DNA from: Ostrinia nubilalis | Lineage: Eukaryota; Arthropoda; Insecta; Lepidoptera; Crambidae | NCBI RefSeq assembly: GCF_963855985.1 | Contig: NC_087109.1 | Location: 8,018,001-8,082,000 of the forward strand | DNA length: 64,000 nt | Direction: 5' to 3' | Part shown: positions 1 to 13,800 of the stretch, piece by piece | Layout of the letters: each line of letters opens with the position of its first letter | Numbering within the stretch: position 1 is the first letter of the stretch | Position numbers and translations under genes: made by a program | Notes under the pieces: generated by a model | Told to the model about the DNA's origin: nothing | Databases searched by the model: none | What the model saw: only the letters and a program-made list of their open reading frames with translations

Positions 1-259
1 CATAAGATGTGAAACTAACTAACAAGCTTAATTTTCATATTTTTTCATCCGCAACTGCATACTGGGTTTTCTATGAAAGTAAAAATCTTAAGTATTACAT
101 ACATTCTAGTTAGGCCGAGTAGAATAAGACCACGCCCACTCTTCCCGTAGATGTCGATAGAGGCATCTATAAAGAAGAAATATGCGCACTTATGGCCCCA
201 CTAACCCGTCTACAGTGTGGGGAATGTAAGCAAAACTCTACAGTGGTGACAAAGGTGCG
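1..259. other. AT-rich Vps15 intron with a small LINE scrap
   Basis: No exon is visible left of array A. Bases about 112-165 (cactcttcccgtagatgtcg) resemble the LINE-type repeat seen again at about 43,765 and 35,840. The remaining Vps15 exons must lie beyond the window edge. Confidence 0.5.
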
Positions 260-1790
260 TAGCCGCCGTCGTCGAGCCCATGTGGCGTGCTGTGGCTGCG
301 GGATGGCGGGGACTCACCGGGCGCGCGCAGGTCCCAGCCGACCACGGCGCCCATGAGCGTGACGTAGGAGATGACGCCGGCGCCACGCAGCCGCCGTCGT
401 CGAGCCCATGTGGCGTGCTGTGGCTGCGGGATGGCGGGGACTCACCGGGCGCGCGCAGGTCCCAGCCGACCACGGCGCCCATGAGCGTGACGTAGGAGAT
501 GACGCCGGCGCCACGCAGCCGCCGTCGTCGAGCCCATGTGGCGTGCTGTGGCTGCGGGATGGCGGGGACTCACCGGGCGCGCGCAGGTCCCAGCCGACCA
601 CGGCGCCCATGAGCGTGACGTAGGAGATGACGCCGGCGCCACGCAGCCGCCGTCGTCGAGCCCATGTGGCGTGCTGTGGCTGCGGGATGGCGGGGACTCA
701 CCGGGCGCGCGCAGGTCCCAGCCGACCACGGCGCCCATGAGCGTGACGTAGGAGATGACGCCGGCGCCACGCAGCCGCCGTCGTCGAGCCCATGTGGCGT
801 GCTGTGGCTGCGGGATGGCGGGGACTCACCGGGCGCGCGCAGGTCCCAGCCGACCACGGCGCCCATGAGCGTGACGTAGGAGATGACGCCGGCGCCACGC
901 AGCCGCCGTCGTCGAGCCCATGTGGCGTGCTGTGGCTGCGGGATGGCGGGGACTCACCGGGCGCGCGCAGGTCCCAGCCGACCACGGCGCCCATGAGCGT
1001 GACGTAGGAGATGACGCCGGCGCCACGCAGCCGCCGTCGTCGAGCCCATGTGGCGTGCTGTGGCTGCGGGATGGCGGGGACTCACCGGGCGCGCGCAGGT
1101 CCCAGCCGACCACGGCGCCCATGAGCGTGACGTAGGAGATGACGCCGGCGCCACGCAGCCGCCGTCGTCGAGCCCATGTGGCGTGCTGTGGCTGCGGGAT
1201 GGCGGGGACTCACCGGGCGCGCGCAGGTCCCAGCCGACCACGGCGCCCATGAGCGTGACGTAGGAGATGACGCCGGCGCCACGCAGCCGCCGTCGTCGAG
1301 CCCATGTGGCGTGCTGTGGCTGCGGGATGGCGGGGACTCACCGGGCGCGCGCAGGTCCCAGCCGACCACGGCGCCCATGAGCGTGACGTAGGAGATGACG
1401 CCGGCGCCACGCAGCCGCCGTCGTCGAGCCCATGTGGCGTGCTGTGGCTGCGGGATGGCGGGGACTCACCGGGCGCGCGCAGGTCCCAGCCGACCACGGC
1501 GCCCATGAGCGTGACGTAGGAGATGACGCCGGCGCCACGCAGCCGCCGTCGTCGAGCCCATGTGGCGTGCTGTGGCTGCGGGATGGCGGGGACTCACCGG
1601 GCGCGCGCAGGTCCCAGCCGACCACGGCGCCCATGAGCGTGACGTAGGAGATGACGCCGGCGCCACGCAGCCGCCGTCGTCGAGCCCATGTGGCGTGCTG
1701 TGGCTGCGGGATGGCGGGGACTCACCGGGCGCGCGCAGGTCCCAGCCGACCACGGCGCCCATGAGCGTGACGTAGGAGATGACGCCGGCG
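260..1790 (-). repeat. Tandem array A: 12 x 128 bp, derived from the 3' end and splice donor of Vps15 exon 26
   Basis: The motif gggactcaccgggc recurs at exact 128-bp steps (about 311, 439, 567 and so on to 1719). Read on the minus strand, each unit holds the exon end encoding [19 protein letters not shown] followed by the donor GTGAGT, then about 40 bp of intron, then a shortened echo of the exon start (GLDDGG-like). The unit at 1726-1889 is continuous with the full exon and is the parent. The units look almost perfectly identical, so the array is young or homogenised. Because 128 is not a multiple of 3, the long reading frames across it are not genes. Confidence 0.93.
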
Positions 1791-1889
1791 TGCACGCCGC
1801 CCGCGCACGCTAACGCCTCGCAACCGCCGTCGTCGAAGCCCATGGCCTCCACTTGACGGCATTGTGAGAGGGTCATACGCGAGGAGGCG
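1726..1889 (-). CDS. Vps15: Vps15 exon 26 (WD-repeat exon, parent of array A)
   Basis: The acceptor is TTGGACAG before 1889 and the donor CCCG/GTGAGT follows 1726. It encodes the stretch from [20 protein letters not shown] through VISYVTLMG to [11 protein letters not shown], which matches the human WD region ending SLVGWDLRSS. It joins the preceding exon in phase 2 and leaves in phase 1. It is the most 5' unit of the 128-bp array, so this donor is the first of twelve equivalent donors the transcript meets. Confidence 0.85.
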
Positions 1890-4800
1890 CTGTCCAACCT
1901 TTACAAAAATGTTAGAAGGCTTAGTGCTTGATCAGACTGCGAGCGCAGGCGCGTTGTGTCAGACATAAATAAAGCGCGCGCGGGCGCCACACACTTGAAT
2001 AAGGTTTCGTATTTTTGTCTAACATAAACAATAGAACATAATTAATGTTATTGTTTATGGAATAAATGACTACGACTAAAATATTTTTGCGTCTAAAGAG
2101 GCTGCATGCCGTTCGTTGGAGGCTGAAGGCCTAATGACGCCTTCCTTGGTTGAGCGAGCCGAGGCCAAGCCGGGAACGCGGATGAATGACCGAGGCAAAT
2201 GGCAATAGTGATGACCCGCGTTCCCAACTCACATTCCGCGACTTTTGACGCCGTATTTTGGCAGTTACACAGTTGTTGAAGCTTGATTTCTTTTTAGGCT
2301 GACAGTAGTGTACGTCAACCGATATCAGCAGCGAATTTATTGTTAACAGCGCATAACAATCTCGCTTGATCCACGTGTGTCGATACGCCGTAAGTAGGAT
2401 GTATAAATGAAAGAACACGGTAGTGCCTTCGCGAATGCGAATGACTTCAAAATTTGCAAACACGAATATTGATTAGCACGAGAACGACTGCCGACAAACT
2501 GTTCAGCAGTTTGGCAGATTAGTATTAAGTAAAATCGATGTAACTTTTGTGAGATAATAAATAAAATATAATAAATAAACAAATAGCGAACTTTTGAACT
2601 ATGTTGTTAAATGAAAGCACTTTGAAACCAATAAAACTGTAATACCTGAGCACGAATATGGATCCCTCCTGCGTGGCGGCGGCGAGCGACTGGCCGCCCT
2701 CGCACGCCGCCAGCGCCACCACCGGGCCTGCGCTCCGGTTGTACATCGCTTTGGACCTGCGGGAAATGGCAATATGTGTGTGAATATGATATTACATTAC
2801 AACAAAATTTTTAAATAAACAACTTGAATAAATCGAACTGCCTAAGGCCATTTTCACACGTCCCGGTTGCCGGCTAACCGGCGCCGGGTACCCGGTCGTG
2901 AAGTGTATGGGCATGCCGGATTAATTACGCCGGAACATGTGAAAGCTACGCACCATACCCGGCGCCGGTTAGCCGGCAACCGGGACGTGTGAAAAGGGCC
3001 TAAGGCGGGAATTGAACCCACGACCTTTCGCTTGCCGAGCGACTACTCTTCCAACTGACATTCCAACTTCCCACAAGCAGTAACAAACATTATGCAAATC
3101 AGTTATTGCACGTAATAGACAACATTTCTCAATAAGTACTAGTTTGGTAAGAGGACGATTGAACAAGTCCACACAGTTAAAATATTTTCATTTTGTACAT
3201 GTTCATAATCGGATACATTTTAACACATGTCTATTTTATAACCCATTCTATAGTGACCAGCCTAAGAGACATTTAATATTAAGATGTCAATTTTATTATG
3301 AGTGAGAGAGTGTAACAATATTATTTATCGTAGATTTTTTACACCTGAGGTCAAAACCCTAATATCAGACTTAATGACACTGATATCAATCGGTAAAAGT
3401 TATTCTGATCGTGAGTAGAACCCTTCCTGAAAAGGCAACTCATTTATAAGACCTTATACTACAGGGATCTTAAAAGGGCCTAAAAACTGATTACGTTACC
3501 TGTTGACGTACGCGTGTCCCTGGAACCTGGCCGCGTCCCAGAGCCGCACCGTCCCGTCGTCGGAACACGACCCGAACATGTTCCTACTGGTACCCTATAC
3601 AAGTGTTCCAAGGGCATACTACTTGGAACAGCTTGACTTATACGTTACCTGTTGACGTACGCGTGTCCCTGGAACCTGGCCGCGTCCCAGAGCCGCACCG
3701 TCCCGTCGTCGGAACACGACCCGAACATGTTCCTACTCGTACCCTATACAAGTGTTCCAAGGGCATACTACTTGGAACAGCTTGACTTATACCTTATACG
3801 TTACCTGTTGACGTACGCGTGTCCCTGGAACCTGGCCGCGTCCCAGAGCCGCACCGTCCCGTCGTCGGAACACGACCCGAACATGTTCCTACTCGTACCC
3901 TATACAAGTGTTCCAAGGGCATACTACTTGGAACAGCTTGACTTATACCTTATACGTTACCTGTTGACGTACGCGTGTCCCTGGAACCTGGCCGCGTCCC
4001 AGAGCCGCACCGTCCCGTCGTCGGAACACGACCCGAACATGTTCCTACTGGTACCCTATACAAGTGTTCCAAAGGCATACTACTTGGAACAGCTCGCCTT
4101 ATACGTTACCTGTTGACGTACGCGTGTCCCTGGAACCTGGCCGCGTCCCAGAGCCGCACCGTCCCGTCATCGGAACACGACCCGAACATGTTCCTACTGG
4201 TACCCTATACAAGTGTTCCAAAGGCATCCTACTTGGAACAGCTCGACTTATACGTTACCTGTTGACTTATGCGTGTCCCTGGAACCTGGCCGCGTCCCAA
4301 AGCCGCACCGTCCCGTCGTCGGAACACGACCCGAACATGTTCCTACTCGTACCCTATACAAGTGTTCCAAAGGCTTACTACTTGGAACAGCTCGACTTAT
4401 ACGTTACCTGTTGACTTATGCGTGTCCCTGGAACCTGGCCGCGTCCCAGAGCCGCACCGTCCCGTCGTCGGAACACGACCCGAACATGTTCCTACTGGTA
4501 CCCTATACAAGTGTTCCAAAGGCATACTACTTGGAACAGCTCGACTTATACGTTACCTGTTGACGTACGCGTGTCCCTGGAACCTGGCCGCGTCCCAGAG
4601 CCGCACCGTCCCGTCGTCGGAACACGACCCGAACATGTTCCTACTGGTACCCTATACAAGTGTTCCAAAGGCATCCTACTTGGAACAGCTCGACTTATAC
4701 GTTACCTGTTGACGTACGCGTGTCCCTGGAACCTGGCCGCGTCCCAGAGCCGCACCGTCCCGTCGTCGGAACACGACCCGAACATGTTCCTACTGGTACC

Positions 4801-7800
4801 CTATACAAGTGTTCCAAAGGCATACTACTTGGAACAACTCGACTTAGGCGAATATTACACTGCACCGCGCTCCGCTGCGGTCCGCGTGGCGACATATAAC
4901 GAATAGCACGCGCAAACGCGTTGTCAGTGTGTTGTGCCGCGCATGTTTTCTATAAAAACTGTGGTACTTGCATATAATGATTAAATCTGTCGTCCCGCGT
5001 ACCGCGGCGGAGCGCGGTGAAGTGTGATAATCGCCTTATACGTTACCTGTTGACGTACGCGTGTCCCTGGAACCTGGCCGCGTCCCAAAGCCGTACCGTC
5101 CCGTCGTCGGAACATGACCCAAACATGTTCTTACTCGCTGGAAGTGTCACCATTTGGTTCACCCGTGCTCTACGAACGATACAAATTAATTAAACATGTA
5201 CCCCCTTACTTATAAAAAGTTAGACAGTCGTTGAACACTGTTTTAAAATGACATTTCCATACTAAACGTCACTTTAAAACACTGTTCGACGAGCGTGTAC
5301 GTTTTATTAGTAAGGGGGCCACTCTTTAGATAAAATCAAAATAGATAGTTTAGCAGATAGAGATAGGATTCTCTACACACATAATCGGGCCAGCATTATT
5401 CCGCACAGCCGGATAGTAAAATCCAATATGTGTAATTGAATATTCAGATGCAAAAAGAACAGTAATGAGGGCTATCATATTGTCTCGAGTTGGTAGGAGA
5501 GCAAGCTATATTAATATCGTGTATCAGTGCCCTGAAAAGGACCTACATAATAATAAAGAATTTGAATTTCAAAGATGGCACGACTGGCGAGTGACAGGAC
5601 CTTACTGTACAGTGGCGCCATCCTGGTGAGTGCAAATGCGATAGTTCTCATACCTCTTTAACGCTCACCAGTTGACGTTAATAGTATTTACTCTACAGTG
5701 GCGCCAGGATTTCGATAGCCCTCGTTTCTTCGTTGCATTATGTGGATTATTCCATTATGTTCAACTGGGTGATATCACCTCGAGTAAAGAAAGTGGAATT
5801 TTGTGTCCTCATATAACCCAAGTGAATGACGTATGCGACTATGTGTGTAGCGACCACAAAATTTGAAGTTACTTACTTGTGTTCATGGAGGTATGCTAGC
5901 AGCTGATTCCCCGGTCTCCAAGACGCGGGAGGAACGATTTCGTCGTTGCCTTCACCGCCTTCGTCGTGGGTCCTAGTAACAAAACCACACAACACAATAT
6001 ACCATAGGTTTATTAGTAGTAAGTGCATTGATTTGTTACTTAAGCAACTTATTGTTAAATAGTCAGCAACCCATAACTTGTACCACACACTAACTTTTGA
6101 ATACACCACTTACCTGGACGCCCGGTTGCGGACGTTTTTGTTATCTACCTCTTAAATTCAATTATTGTAAATTCTTTAAAATTTTTATCAGATATTGTAA
6201 TTGGCTTAACGTAAGACCATTTTATGGGGTGGAGGGTTGATAACCAGATACAGGATTCATCCTAGTTCAGGTGTCAACCCACCATAGCTATAGTTGCATT
6301 TTGTATATACCTACAATTATAATTGTTAATATTTGTGTTCTATGGTGAGAAATAAAGAATTATTATTATTATTATTATTACAATAAATCACCATTATTAT
6401 ACAGGGTGTAAACATTTTAGAGTATTCAGATCAAATATGCAAGTATTTTTTTTCCTGGAAATTTCAAGATTTTACAAAAAACCAACCTTAATGACTTTTG
6501 GAACTTTTGCTGCATACGAGCGGTAAGGTTTCTCAGTTCTGCGCGGCATGGGGCCATGCTATCTGCAATCAAATAACATTTTTAGTACAGTACTTTTTGG
6601 AAGAAGATAATAACGAGTTTTTAGAACCCAATTTGTGCAAAACCAATTACTTCCATCCTGCCTGCCAATTTGTAAAGATTTTTTGCATTCAATGTGATAT
6701 GTCTTTTGTTCATAACGAAAAATAAGATGTCTACTTGTAAATTGTTTCAAATGTTAGTGTCATGCTCTTCAATCTGGACTGTTTCATAGTTTTATTATTA
6801 GCTTTTTAAGAGATATCTTGGAATTGTCATTCTCACTATAATGCCTCTGGGGTGGTGGCGTATTGAGGCAGTTCGTTACATTCCTTATAATATGGTCGAG
6901 TGAAGCGATGGCTGGTTCACTCGTCATGTCTGTGAACTGGCGCTGCATTCGAAGACTGGTCAATCCAAGTTATCTAATAGTAATTTTTATGCGTGTAGTA
7001 GTATACAGGGTGTGGTTTTGCAAAACAACGCCATTCTCAGGGGTGGTAGTATACATGACACTGATGCCAAAAAATATATTTTTAATTTTCATGGAAACAT
7101 CCATGAAATCAGGAAAATGGTATTATTACGCGAGCGAGCTATCGGACAGTCCCCCCGCTCTCCCGGCGCGGCGGCCGTATGTGCTCGGTGGTGTAGCGGG
7201 GCACGCGGGGGTGGTGCGGTAACAAGCGTCGTCTCGAAAGTTTTAGGAGACGTTTGAACAAGGTTTTTTAGTATTAAAGTAATAGTTAAAATATTTATAT
7301 TTTTATTGTAATCACTTTCATGTGTACTACCACGTCTACCACCCCTGAGATGGGCGTTGTTTTTATCTATAACAAAACCACACCCTGTAGTGTCTCCTAT
7401 TCATAAGTCTAGACATTAGCACTCACACTGCACGTAGCTGGCGCTGTGTCCCATCTGCGAGTGCGCCGGCGCCGCGGAGGCTGCGTGCGACGCCGCCGCC
7501 ATGGACGCCGCGCCGGCCGCCGACTGGCTTGTTGATTCCGCTGCTGTTGTCAATAACATAAGGGCTTATTACAAAAAGTTAAAAGTGGCGACCACGAGCC
7601 GGAAGACAGCGTGGGCAGGCCTCTGACGATGGACCGACGATTGTGGAAGGTCGCGGAAGGTGCCTGGATGCGAGCGGCGCAGGACCGGTCTTTGTGGAAA
7701 TCATTGGGGAGGCTATTGTCCAGCAGTGGACGTCTTTCGGCTGAAACGAACGAACGAACGAACAAAAAGTTAAACCCGGGATGAACGCTTGCTTAAATTG

Positions 7801-10800
7801 ACAAAAATATAGATATATCGTTTTAAACCAATGGTCAATGAGTATTAAACTTTTTGTAATAAGGGGTGAGTGGCTTCTAGTTTTTTCCACAAAGTTAACA
7901 AAGAGGATCGAAAATTGCCCGAAATACTCCGAGAAAAGGATGATACGGAAGTGCCTTTCTACTCATCTGTTCAAATTGGTAGTTAATGGACAAGAGTGAT
8001 ATTGTTATAAGAGCATAAGGCCCGGTTTCCACGCGGAGCGAAGCAGAGAATTATGTTGAATAACCAATCAGTGGGCTTAGTGTGAGTTTACATCGTTACT
8101 AGCGAGCGCGTTAAAAAAATAAATGAAGATTTTAGTTCTTGAAAGTTTTCGCTAGAGGCGCTGTACAAACCGCCATACATTTAATGTCACTTTTTTACGC
8201 AGTCGAAGTCGAAAGCGTTTGACGTAAACTCACACTACGCCCCCAGATTTCATTATTTCCACTTTTCGTCTCCGTTCAGCAGAGCTTTGTTCCGCGCCGC
8301 GCCGCAAACGCTGTCAAATTCTTTTGAAAAAAGACAATGCCGGAAATTGGCGTCTTTTTTTTTCGCGCGGCCATCGACCAAACCTTGTTTTTTGATTACA
8401 AAATAGTGTAGTAAACCAAACTTACTATAACATGTATACCTCTAAACTCAGTCTGAACTGAGTTAGGAGCGTTAGAAGTTTGATGATTTACATACTAGAT
8501 TTGCTTTTTGCGCGCAAGTTTTGTAAGAAATTGCAACTACGTACAGAATTTTGTAATCAAAAAACAATGTTTGGTCGATGGCCGCGCGAAAAAAAAAGAC
8601 GTTTGACGGCCTGATACTTTTTCGCTCAACTTTAGTGGAAACCGGGCCTATCTATTCTATTACTTTAGGGAACTTATTACATAATAGTTAATATCCTCGC
8701 CGGGTGCATGTGATGTACTAGCCTACCATTTACCAAATGCCAAACCACACATGTAATGCAAATAAATGATTTGAATTTGAGAAACACTGTCTAGTTTGCG
8801 TGAGGCGTGTAGACTAATACAAAAATTACCTCGGCAAATCAGAGATGGCGTGCTCCTGCAGTGGATACCTTTTATTCAACGGCAAAAAGAAACTTAGTTC
8901 GATTAAAAAAAAACATTCCGAGTAAATTCAAAGATAGACTAAAAAATCAATCAATCAAAAATCAAAAATATTTTAGATCACTGGTGGCACTTATGAACGT
9001 CAAATACAGTAAAAAAAACGTTGGCCCTTAGGGGCACTTTACATGTCTCCTTATCTTTTGGGCCCTACCAGTGACTTCGAAAGAATTATTAAAATGTAAA
9101 TACTGGGTGGCGCAAAAGTACTGGCACTAAAGAAAATACTTTTTTTTTTTATATGACATTTTCTGTCATTTTGTTGTTGAAAATTGTGTAGTGAACAAAT
9201 GTAAAATACACTGAAAATAAACATGGACCGTTTTACTCCCCAAGAACGTGGAATAATTGTGTCAATGTTCTTACGGACGCTTTTCCAGGCCGAGTTATCT
9301 CTCGTTTTGGCGATTTGCCTTGGCCTGCAAGATCACCCGATCTGACCAGTCCAGACTTCTTTCTTTGGGGTTTTTTGAAATCTCGGGTGTATGTGAACAA
9401 GCCACAGAGTCTCGCAGCTCTAAAAGAAAACATTCGTCAAGAAATAACGAACATATCGCAGGAAGTGTTACGGCAAGTTATGCAAAATGTCATAAATAGG
9501 GCTCAAATGTGTATCAACTCTGGAGGTCACCATTTAAAAGACATCATCTTTAAATCCTAATGGTACGAAATTTAATGGCACAAATATACATTTAAAAAAA
9601 CCTAAATCTAGTTTTCTAATTTAGAAAAAATGTTATAGCTGAACCAAATAGGGTCTTTACTTTTGCGCCACCCAGTACTTCATTCTACAAAACCTAAACA
9701 TTTAAATACACTCGCGAGCAAAAGTTTGGAATCACTTACATGAAGTTGTTTCCACGCGAACTTGTGTACTAACGAATTTGTTAGTAACAAAAAAAGTGGC
9801 ACCATTTTAAAGATTAAACTTTTATCTTTAAATTGATACCAAATTCATTTAAATCACACCAGTATTTAAAAAGATATCCCGGCTGATTTGAAGAAGTAAG
9901 GAAAAATACATGTATCAACTGTTTGATACGTCGCGAATTGCGGCCTATTTACCCCCTATAAAAGCACGCGTTTTCAGATTTTTGCTTTCACACGTTGATT
10001 CATACACATCTCCGCTTCTTTTGACACTTTACCTGGGATTCTACACATCGCAGAGGGAAGACCGTTTTTTCATGTCAACCTCTCTATGAAATCGTCATTT
10101 GACTGGAATCGATGTCCATCAAGAGCTCAGAAATGTTCGTAAGATAGCTGTTAGCGAGTGGACAGTTCGTCTAAGATATAAGCAATAGAATTTGACTCCA
10201 AAAAGGCCTGCCACAGGCTCGAAACTGACGGCAGGTCACCGATAAGCACCCTTTCAATTTGCTCGTACACATCTCGATGGGAAGGCGAGTAATGGAGGCG
10301 AGTTCTGTTCTCCGATGAATGCAAACTGTGTTTGCAGGGCAGCAGTCGAAGAGGTCGGGTTTATAGGCGGCCTGAGGAGCGATTTGTGCAGTGCTGGTTC
10401 GCTGAAACAGTGGCTTATGGGGGTGGCTTGCTCGACTTAACATCGAGATGTGTACGAGCAAATTGAAAGCGTGCTTATCGGTGACCTGCCGTCAGTTTCG
10501 AGCCTGTGGCAGGCCTTTTTGGAGTTAAATTCTATTGCTTATGTCTTAGACAAACTGTCTACTCGCTAACAGCTATCCTACGAACATTTCTGAGCTCTTG
10601 TTGGACGTCGATTCCAGTCAAATGACGATTTCATAGAGAGGTTGACATGAAAAAACGGTCTTCCCTCTGCGATGTGCACCGGCGCTGTTCAGAACTTGGT
10701 CTCGGGATAAAGCCACCAGTCTCCCGAAAGCGTCTTAAAACTTTCGAAACCCAGGACTGGCTTATGTGGCGCTGACGTGCGACAGCCCGCTGGCTGAGCC

Positions 10801-13800
10801 CTTCTTGCAATAGTGCAACGATTTGTGCTGCTTCTGAAGGTGTAGAATCCCAGGTAAAGTGTCAAAAGAAGCGGAGATGTGTATGAATCAACGTGTGAAA
10901 GCAAAAATCCGAAAACGCGTGCTTTTATAGGGGGTAAATAGGCCGCAACTCGCGACGTATCAAACAGTTCATACATGTCTTTTTCGTTACTTCTTCACAT
11001 CAGCCGAGATATCTTTTTAAATACTGTTGTGATTTAAATGAATTTGGTATCAATTTAAAGATAAAAGTTTAATCTTTAAAATGGTGCCACTTTTTTTGTT
11101 ACTAACAAATTCGTTAGTACACAAGTTCGCGTGGAAACAACTTCATGTAAGTGATTCCATACTTTTGCTCGCGAGTGTAGTTACGCAGCGTATAGTAGCA
11201 AACCTAAACATTTAAATAGTTACGCAGCGTATAGTAACTAATACATATTTATACAGGGTGTTCGGTAAATGGGTATATGAGCCGACACTAGCCCATGTTA
11301 ACATGGGCATATAAATGGTATAGTGAAGTTAGAAATTTGATATCATCATTTTAATTTTTTTAATTTTCATACAAAATAAATTTTATAAAATCCGATTTGT
11401 ATGAAAATTAAAATAATTAAAATGAAGATAACAATTTTCTGATTTCACCATACCATTTAAATGCCCATGTTAACATGGGCTAGTGTCGGCTCATATACCC
11501 ATTTACCTAACACCCTGTATACGTAGATAAATATAATACGTATACGTATATTTATGTATATTATACATAAAAAGATAACTGACCTCTGGCAGTGTGATGT
11601 TCATGCGACTGCCCGAACATGTGTTGCCATTCTGTGTTCATATGCGTTTCGTGAGACGTTGACGGTTTGTTTGGTCGCCTGTTTACAGAAAACTTAATAT
11701 AGCCCTCAAAAATACACAGAAAGAAAATAAATATTAAACAAAAACACCAGCAAATAACACCTTAACGTGGGAGATTTTAATGAGCAATGTATTACTATTA
11801 TTATAGCTGAAATATTAACATAGTACCCATACCTACACTGCTGTGTAAACAATTAATAAAATGGAGAAACTGCATACAAGAAAAACTATTTTATTGGCGT
11901 TCTTTTTTAGATTTTTAATGAAGGCAACAGGAGGTGCAATCTTCTACGATAATACGAAACCCTTCGTGTGCTAAGTATGAGATTCGAACTCAAAAGTCAA
12001 AGGTTTTTAGTTTTTACCTCTGTTGTGTCGACGTATACATCTTATCCGATACATGAGGCAGTGTGTTGTCGTCGGATCCCACGTCTAGCTGTGATGACTT
12101 AGATATACTGGTGTTCGCTAGCACTAGCCTCCCTGGCGCGTCTGTTATGTGCTGAAAGGAAATATGTAGTTTAAAAAAGATCTTCTTGATATAATAAAAT
12201 ATGTATGATGCTGAATGATGCAACAAAAGTTAGTAAATACATATTTAATTTAGAATAGTTTCAGGTCAGAAAAACATGTGAATGCTATGCTATTTGCTAG
12301 TGGTAGGTATTGGCATCAAACGCCATATAAAACTTAGGGTGGATTCGACCAAACAAGAGTAATATTAATCTCAGAATAAATCGTCAGTTATTCGACATTT
12401 TGACTTATTTCCCATAGTGAAACTGTCAATGTCACGGGCTATTCTCGGTTAAAAGTTTGGTTGAATCGGGCCTTAGAAGAAAAGTACCTAAATATAAAAC
12501 TTAGAAAGCTGATTTAATTTGTCCATCTATGAGCATAAGAGTAACCTTGACACATTATACGCACTTGTGTAGATGATCCCTGTATTTTTATGAGGTGAGC
12601 ACTCATGGCCAACAGTTGATTCTCTACGTGTTCTGTCATTCCTGAAAGTAAAAACAAAGTTATATTAATTTATCTGGTAGTAGATAATGTTGCAACTTTA
12701 TTTTAAAAATTACGACAACTAGATAAAGTTTAAAACGAAATATTAAATTATTTATCTTCATAGTTCAAAAAAGACACTTACCATCAGATGCTAATCTTCT
12801 GAACAGGTTCCTAAGTTGCTGCCCCATTTCCGAATATTGGGGCATTGTACCTTGTTTTACCTTAAAAAATAAATCTACTTAAAGAAATCTACAATTAAAA
12901 TAATACACACGTCTTTTTTACTTTTATTAAATTCACAGTTTTAGCATTCTTTAAACTAACTGTTTTAGTTTTAATCAATCAGTACACCCTGTATATGAAT
13001 ACTTCACATTTTTATTTATTTCAAAGTTTTAACTAAATTAATCAACAATCATTAAATTAATATATTATGTAGCCCTTCAAGTATCCGCGTATCGATAGTT
13101 CGATACACAATAGAAATTCATTGTTGCCGCGGTTTCATGCGATCTCTTAGCCTAGGCAAGACCTCAAACTTTTTGTCGACCGATAGTTGGGTCGGGCTGT
13201 TAATCAGTATGGACATGTATACTGAGCTGATGCCATTTTGGTGCTTGTAGACGTTCTGTTGTCTAGTTTTAGTTATTATCTTGCTGTGTACCTACTTGCT
13301 GTGTGCTGTGTATTATTCATACAAATCAAAATTGGGCCCAACTATCAGCCTACTAAGACGATTATCACACTGCACCGCGCTCCGCCGCGGTACGCGGGAC
13401 GACAGATTTAATCATTGTATGCAAGTAGATACTTCAGTTTGTATAGAAAACACGCGCGGCACAACACATTTACAACGCGTCTACGCGCGGGATTTTTTAT
13501 ATGTAGCCACGCGGAATAATCGCCTAAAAGTCTGTAGTCTTCGGAAAGTCTTAGGTTTCACGGGTTATAAAATCTCGCTCATTTTCGAATTTTCTTACCA
13601 AATAAACCATATCTTTCCTTGTTTTAAATATTTACCTTTAACCTAGTGTTCCTCCGCTCCCTCAGAGTCTGGACTAGCCTGTCGACGTCGCCGTGACGCA
13701 GCACCGCGTCTAGCACCTTCCTAGGGATCGGATCGGACAGGCTTTCTAACAGCAACTCTGCCCTTTCCACCTGCAAAAAGTAGTCAAATGAAGCCACGAT

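Noticed and set aside
260..1790. CRISPR-like regular repeats
   Set aside because: Whole units are repeated with no variable spacers, the sequence is exon-derived, and the genome is eukaryotic.
210..1897. Long overlapping reading frames of 71-143 codons on both strands
   Set aside because: They are the same 128-bp repeat read in shifting frames. Only the minus-strand exon at 1726-1889 matches a known protein.
3490..4843. Nine extra WD-repeat exons as real coding exons
   Set aside because: Two units have in-frame stops and the acceptor context is weak. Kept as a hypothesis under findings, not as coding sequence.
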